DNA from: Patescibacteria group bacterium
Lineage (GTDB): Bacteria > Patescibacteriota > Gracilibacteria > UM-FILTER-43-11
Direction of reading: 5' to 3'
Assembly: GCA_018813295.1 (NCBI GenBank)
Contig: JAHJBZ010000037.1
Location: forward strand, 1 to 62,070
DNA: 62,070 nucleotides
Both the position numbers and the translations under genes were made by a program. Below are positions 60,706 through 62,070 of this stretch, in pieces. A model generated the notes under the pieces. That model ran no database searches. It was given only the letters and a program-made list of their open reading frames with translations, and was not told the origin of the DNA. Each line of letters begins with the position of its first letter. Positions within the stretch are counted from its first letter, which is position 1.

Positions 60706-61353
60706 TTAAATGATTTTCCCATCCTGAAGTAGTAACGACCGCCCAGGCGCCAACTCTTGCACCAAAGGATCATGAGTTGTCATTAAAACCGTCACACCCT
60801 CTTCGTGTAATTTTTTAAGCACATCAACAATCCCACGCACATTGTCTTCATCCAAATTTCCTGTCGGTTCATCTGCAATAATCAAACGAGGCTTATGAAC
60901 AAGCGCACGTGCTATTGCGAGCCTCTGCTTTTCTCCGCCAGAAAGCTGTTCAGGAAATTTGTCCTGAAAGCGAAGTAACCCGACTTTTTCCAAAACTTCA
61001 GGCACACGCTGATGAATCACATCATTTGGTTCACCGCAAACTTCCATGGCAAATGCAACATTCTCAAAAACGGTCTTCTTCGGAAGAAGTTTATAATCCT
61101 GAAACACAACGCCAATCTTCCTGCGATAAAGCTGCAAAGTATCGTCATCCATTTCATTAACAAACATACCGTCCATTTCAACTGATCCATGATCGGGTTT
61201 CTCTGCACCGATAAGAAGCGCAACAACCGTAGACTTACCAGCACCAGATGTGCCTTTTAAAACCACAAATTCTTTTGGCTTGATCTCAAAAGTAATTTGA
61301 TCTAAAACCAAATGCGGCCCGAATCTTTTTGTTACGTTGTGAAAACTGATCAT
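60706..61353 (-). CDS. ftsE: FtsE, ATPase of the FtsEX cell-division complex
   Basis: FtsE with FtsX couples divisome assembly to cell-wall hydrolase activation. The 215-aa protein has Walker A GTSGAGKST, Q-loop VFQDYKLLPKKTV, signature LSGGEKQRLAIARAL, Walker B RLIIADEPTGNLD and the H-loop TTHD. MISFHNVTKRFG matches other FtsE N-termini. ftsX normally overlaps or directly follows ftsE, but here purM follows, so ftsX is elsewhere or this is a related LolD/MacB-type ATPase. Confidence 0.88.
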   Translation of the reverse strand: MISFHNVTKRFGPHLVLDQITFEIKPKEFVVLKGTSGAGKSTVVALLIGAEKPDHGSVEMDGMFVNEMDDDTLQLYRRKIGVVFQDYKLLPKKTVFENVAFAMEVCGEPNDVIHQRVPEVLEKVGLLRFQDKFPEQLSGGEKQRLAIARALVHKPRLIIADEPTGNLDEDNVRGIVDVLKKLHEEGVTVLMTTHDPLVQELAPGRSLLLQDGKII

Positions 61354-61475
61354 TTTAATTAAACAAATTACATGATCAGTTTAAGGCAAAGGAAAAGGCA
61401 AAGGCAAGGGAATATAGTGAAAAAATATAATTACAGAGTATGTTTTCCAACATGCGAGGCAATTATATTTTTTCG

Positions 61476-61552
61476 TGGTGCGCCAGGCAGGAATCGAACC
61501 TGCGACCTCCCGGACCGCAACCGGACGCTCTAATCCCCTGAGCTACTGGCGC
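61476..61552 (-). tRNA. tRNA-Arg (anticodon GCG), CCA encoded
   Basis: The cloverleaf on the minus strand has acceptor GCGCCAG/CTGGCGC, D-arm GCTC...GAGC, anticodon arm TCCGG-TTGCGGT-CCGGG (one G-T pair), variable loop AGGTC and T-arm GCAGG-TTCGATT-CCTGC. Discriminator A and CCA are genomic. The loop places GCG at 34-36, which reads CGC and CGU. Most bacteria use ACG (inosine) here instead. Confidence 0.93.
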
Positions 61553-61565
61553 ACAAAGCTTCGTT

Positions 61566-61594
61566 ATTGTAGTGAAAAGGCAATTACTTTGCAA
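61566..61594 (-). promoter_or_regulatory. promoter of tRNA-Arg
   Basis: On the minus strand TTGCAA (61594-61589), 17-nt spacer, TACAAT (61571-61566), with a start point about 6-8 nt before the mature 5' end. It overlaps the divergent promoter of the membrane protein. Confidence 0.72.
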
Positions 61595-61611
61595 GTTTTT
61601 TCCTATACAAT
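61584..61611 (+). promoter_or_regulatory. promoter of the divergent membrane protein gene
   Basis: TTACTT (61584-61589), 16-nt spacer, TACAAT (61606-61611). The start point would be ~3 nt before ATG 61621, so the message may be leaderless. Confidence 0.55.
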
Positions 61612-61620
61612 AATTAAGCT

Positions 61621-62070
61621 ATGAAAGAAAAAAATATCCGTCTTTTTTATGCCCACGAACTCCTTTTCCAATTCAGCGATAGCATGCTGATTATTGTGTT
61701 GCCTGTTTTTCTCTACAAACTATTTGGGTCAATTAGTGCTGTTTTCTTATTCACCTTTTCATGGAATTTGATTTACTCAGTTATATTTATCCCGATTTTC
61801 AACCTAGCCATGCACATGAAGAACCCAAAGTACTTTATGGCTATGGGAATGGTTTTTTATGTAACTGCACTTGGCTTACTTAGTAATATCACTCCTGAAA
61901 ACATTCAATTAATTATCCCAGCAACAATTGTCTTCGCACTTTATATAAGTTGTTATTGGATGATCCGCCACTGGTTTTTTTCCGTAAATGCCGATTATAC
62001 AAAAATTGGAAAACAAATAAGCACATTAACAATAATAAGGATCTTAATAGGTTTTATCGCTCCAATTGTG
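61621..62070 (+). CDS. membrane transporter-like protein, MFS-type (3' end outside window)
   Basis: The first 150 residues of a polytopic membrane protein. At least four hydrophobic helices are visible (about 17-40, 44-62, 72-90, 98-118), starting with SMLIIVLPVFLYKLFG and VFLFTFSWNLIYSVIFIP. The AHELLFQFSDSML opening and a short loop with MHMKNPKYFM resemble MFS exporters of the YfcJ/YitZ-like kind common in CPR genomes, but this assignment is tentative. The frame is open to the last base, so the gene is truncated by the window. Confidence 0.7.
   Translation, partial: MKEKNIRLFYAHELLFQFSDSMLIIVLPVFLYKLFGSISAVFLFTFSWNLIYSVIFIPIFNLAMHMKNPKYFMAMGMVFYVTALGLLSNITPENIQLIIPATIVFALYISCYWMIRHWFFSVNADYTKIGKQISTLTIIRILIGFIAPIV

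Overview
The window is AT-rich and gene-dense. It uses the standard genetic code: TAA is the dominant stop, and TGA still terminates genes such as map and one RAYT gene, so TGA is not glycine here. It most likely comes from a Patescibacteria/CPR-type bacterium, with Peregrinibacteria-like the best guess. The evidence is an S10/spc ribosomal cluster that goes straight from S5 to L15 without L30, almost no Shine-Dalgarno sequences, very large secreted proteins next to housekeeping genes, a dprA gene, and IVP-type and RAYT genes. The lineage call is inference.

Layout. 1-3.6 kb (+): Fic protein, lipoprotein, DUF5661-like protein and CorA, separated by three related attC-like sites that resemble an integron cassette array without a visible integrase. 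3.6-18.3 kb (-): the S10/spc cluster read as tuf, rpsJ, then rplC to map, with promoters in front of tuf and rplC and a terminator after rpsJ. 18.4-25.3 kb (-): accessory island 1 with a RAYT, a small membrane protein, a lipoprotein, a YadA-head/S74-chaperone protein and three Cys-rich secreted proteins that share a C-terminal module. 25.5-26.05 kb: a four-helix-bundle (23S-IVP type) gene enclosed by long inverted repeats. 26.1-28.2 kb (-): fusA. 28.2-46.4 kb (mostly +): accessory island 2 with a GGDEF gene broken by an in-frame stop inside its signature motif and six tandem giant surface proteins sharing an LQFG-type module, the last four packed with spacers of 3-10 nt. 46.4-57 kb (-): SLH protein, then the rpoB-ssb-rpoC-rpsL-rpsG operon. 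57.3-61.4 kb (-): a degenerate GT51-like protein, dprA, a second RAYT, purM and ftsE. 61.5-62.07 kb: tRNA-Arg(GCG) and a divergent membrane transporter cut by the window end.

Taken together, rpoB-rpoC-rpsL-rpsG-fusA-tuf-rpsJ-rplC keep their ancestral order and strand, but two cell-surface islands have been placed at the rpsG/fusA and fusA/tuf junctions. The islands contain the mobile-looking material (RAYT genes, REP-like palindromes, the IVP unit). The surface proteins look like envelope fibres with phage-tail-fibre-type modules, beta-helices, C1q-like and jelly-roll ends.

At small scale the spacers are unusual. Many consist of arrays in seven-base phase, sometimes with two halves in opposite orientation, plus short GC-rich palindromes. 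Both kinds of sequence have also entered coding regions: the L22 tail, two signal peptides and both RAYT genes.
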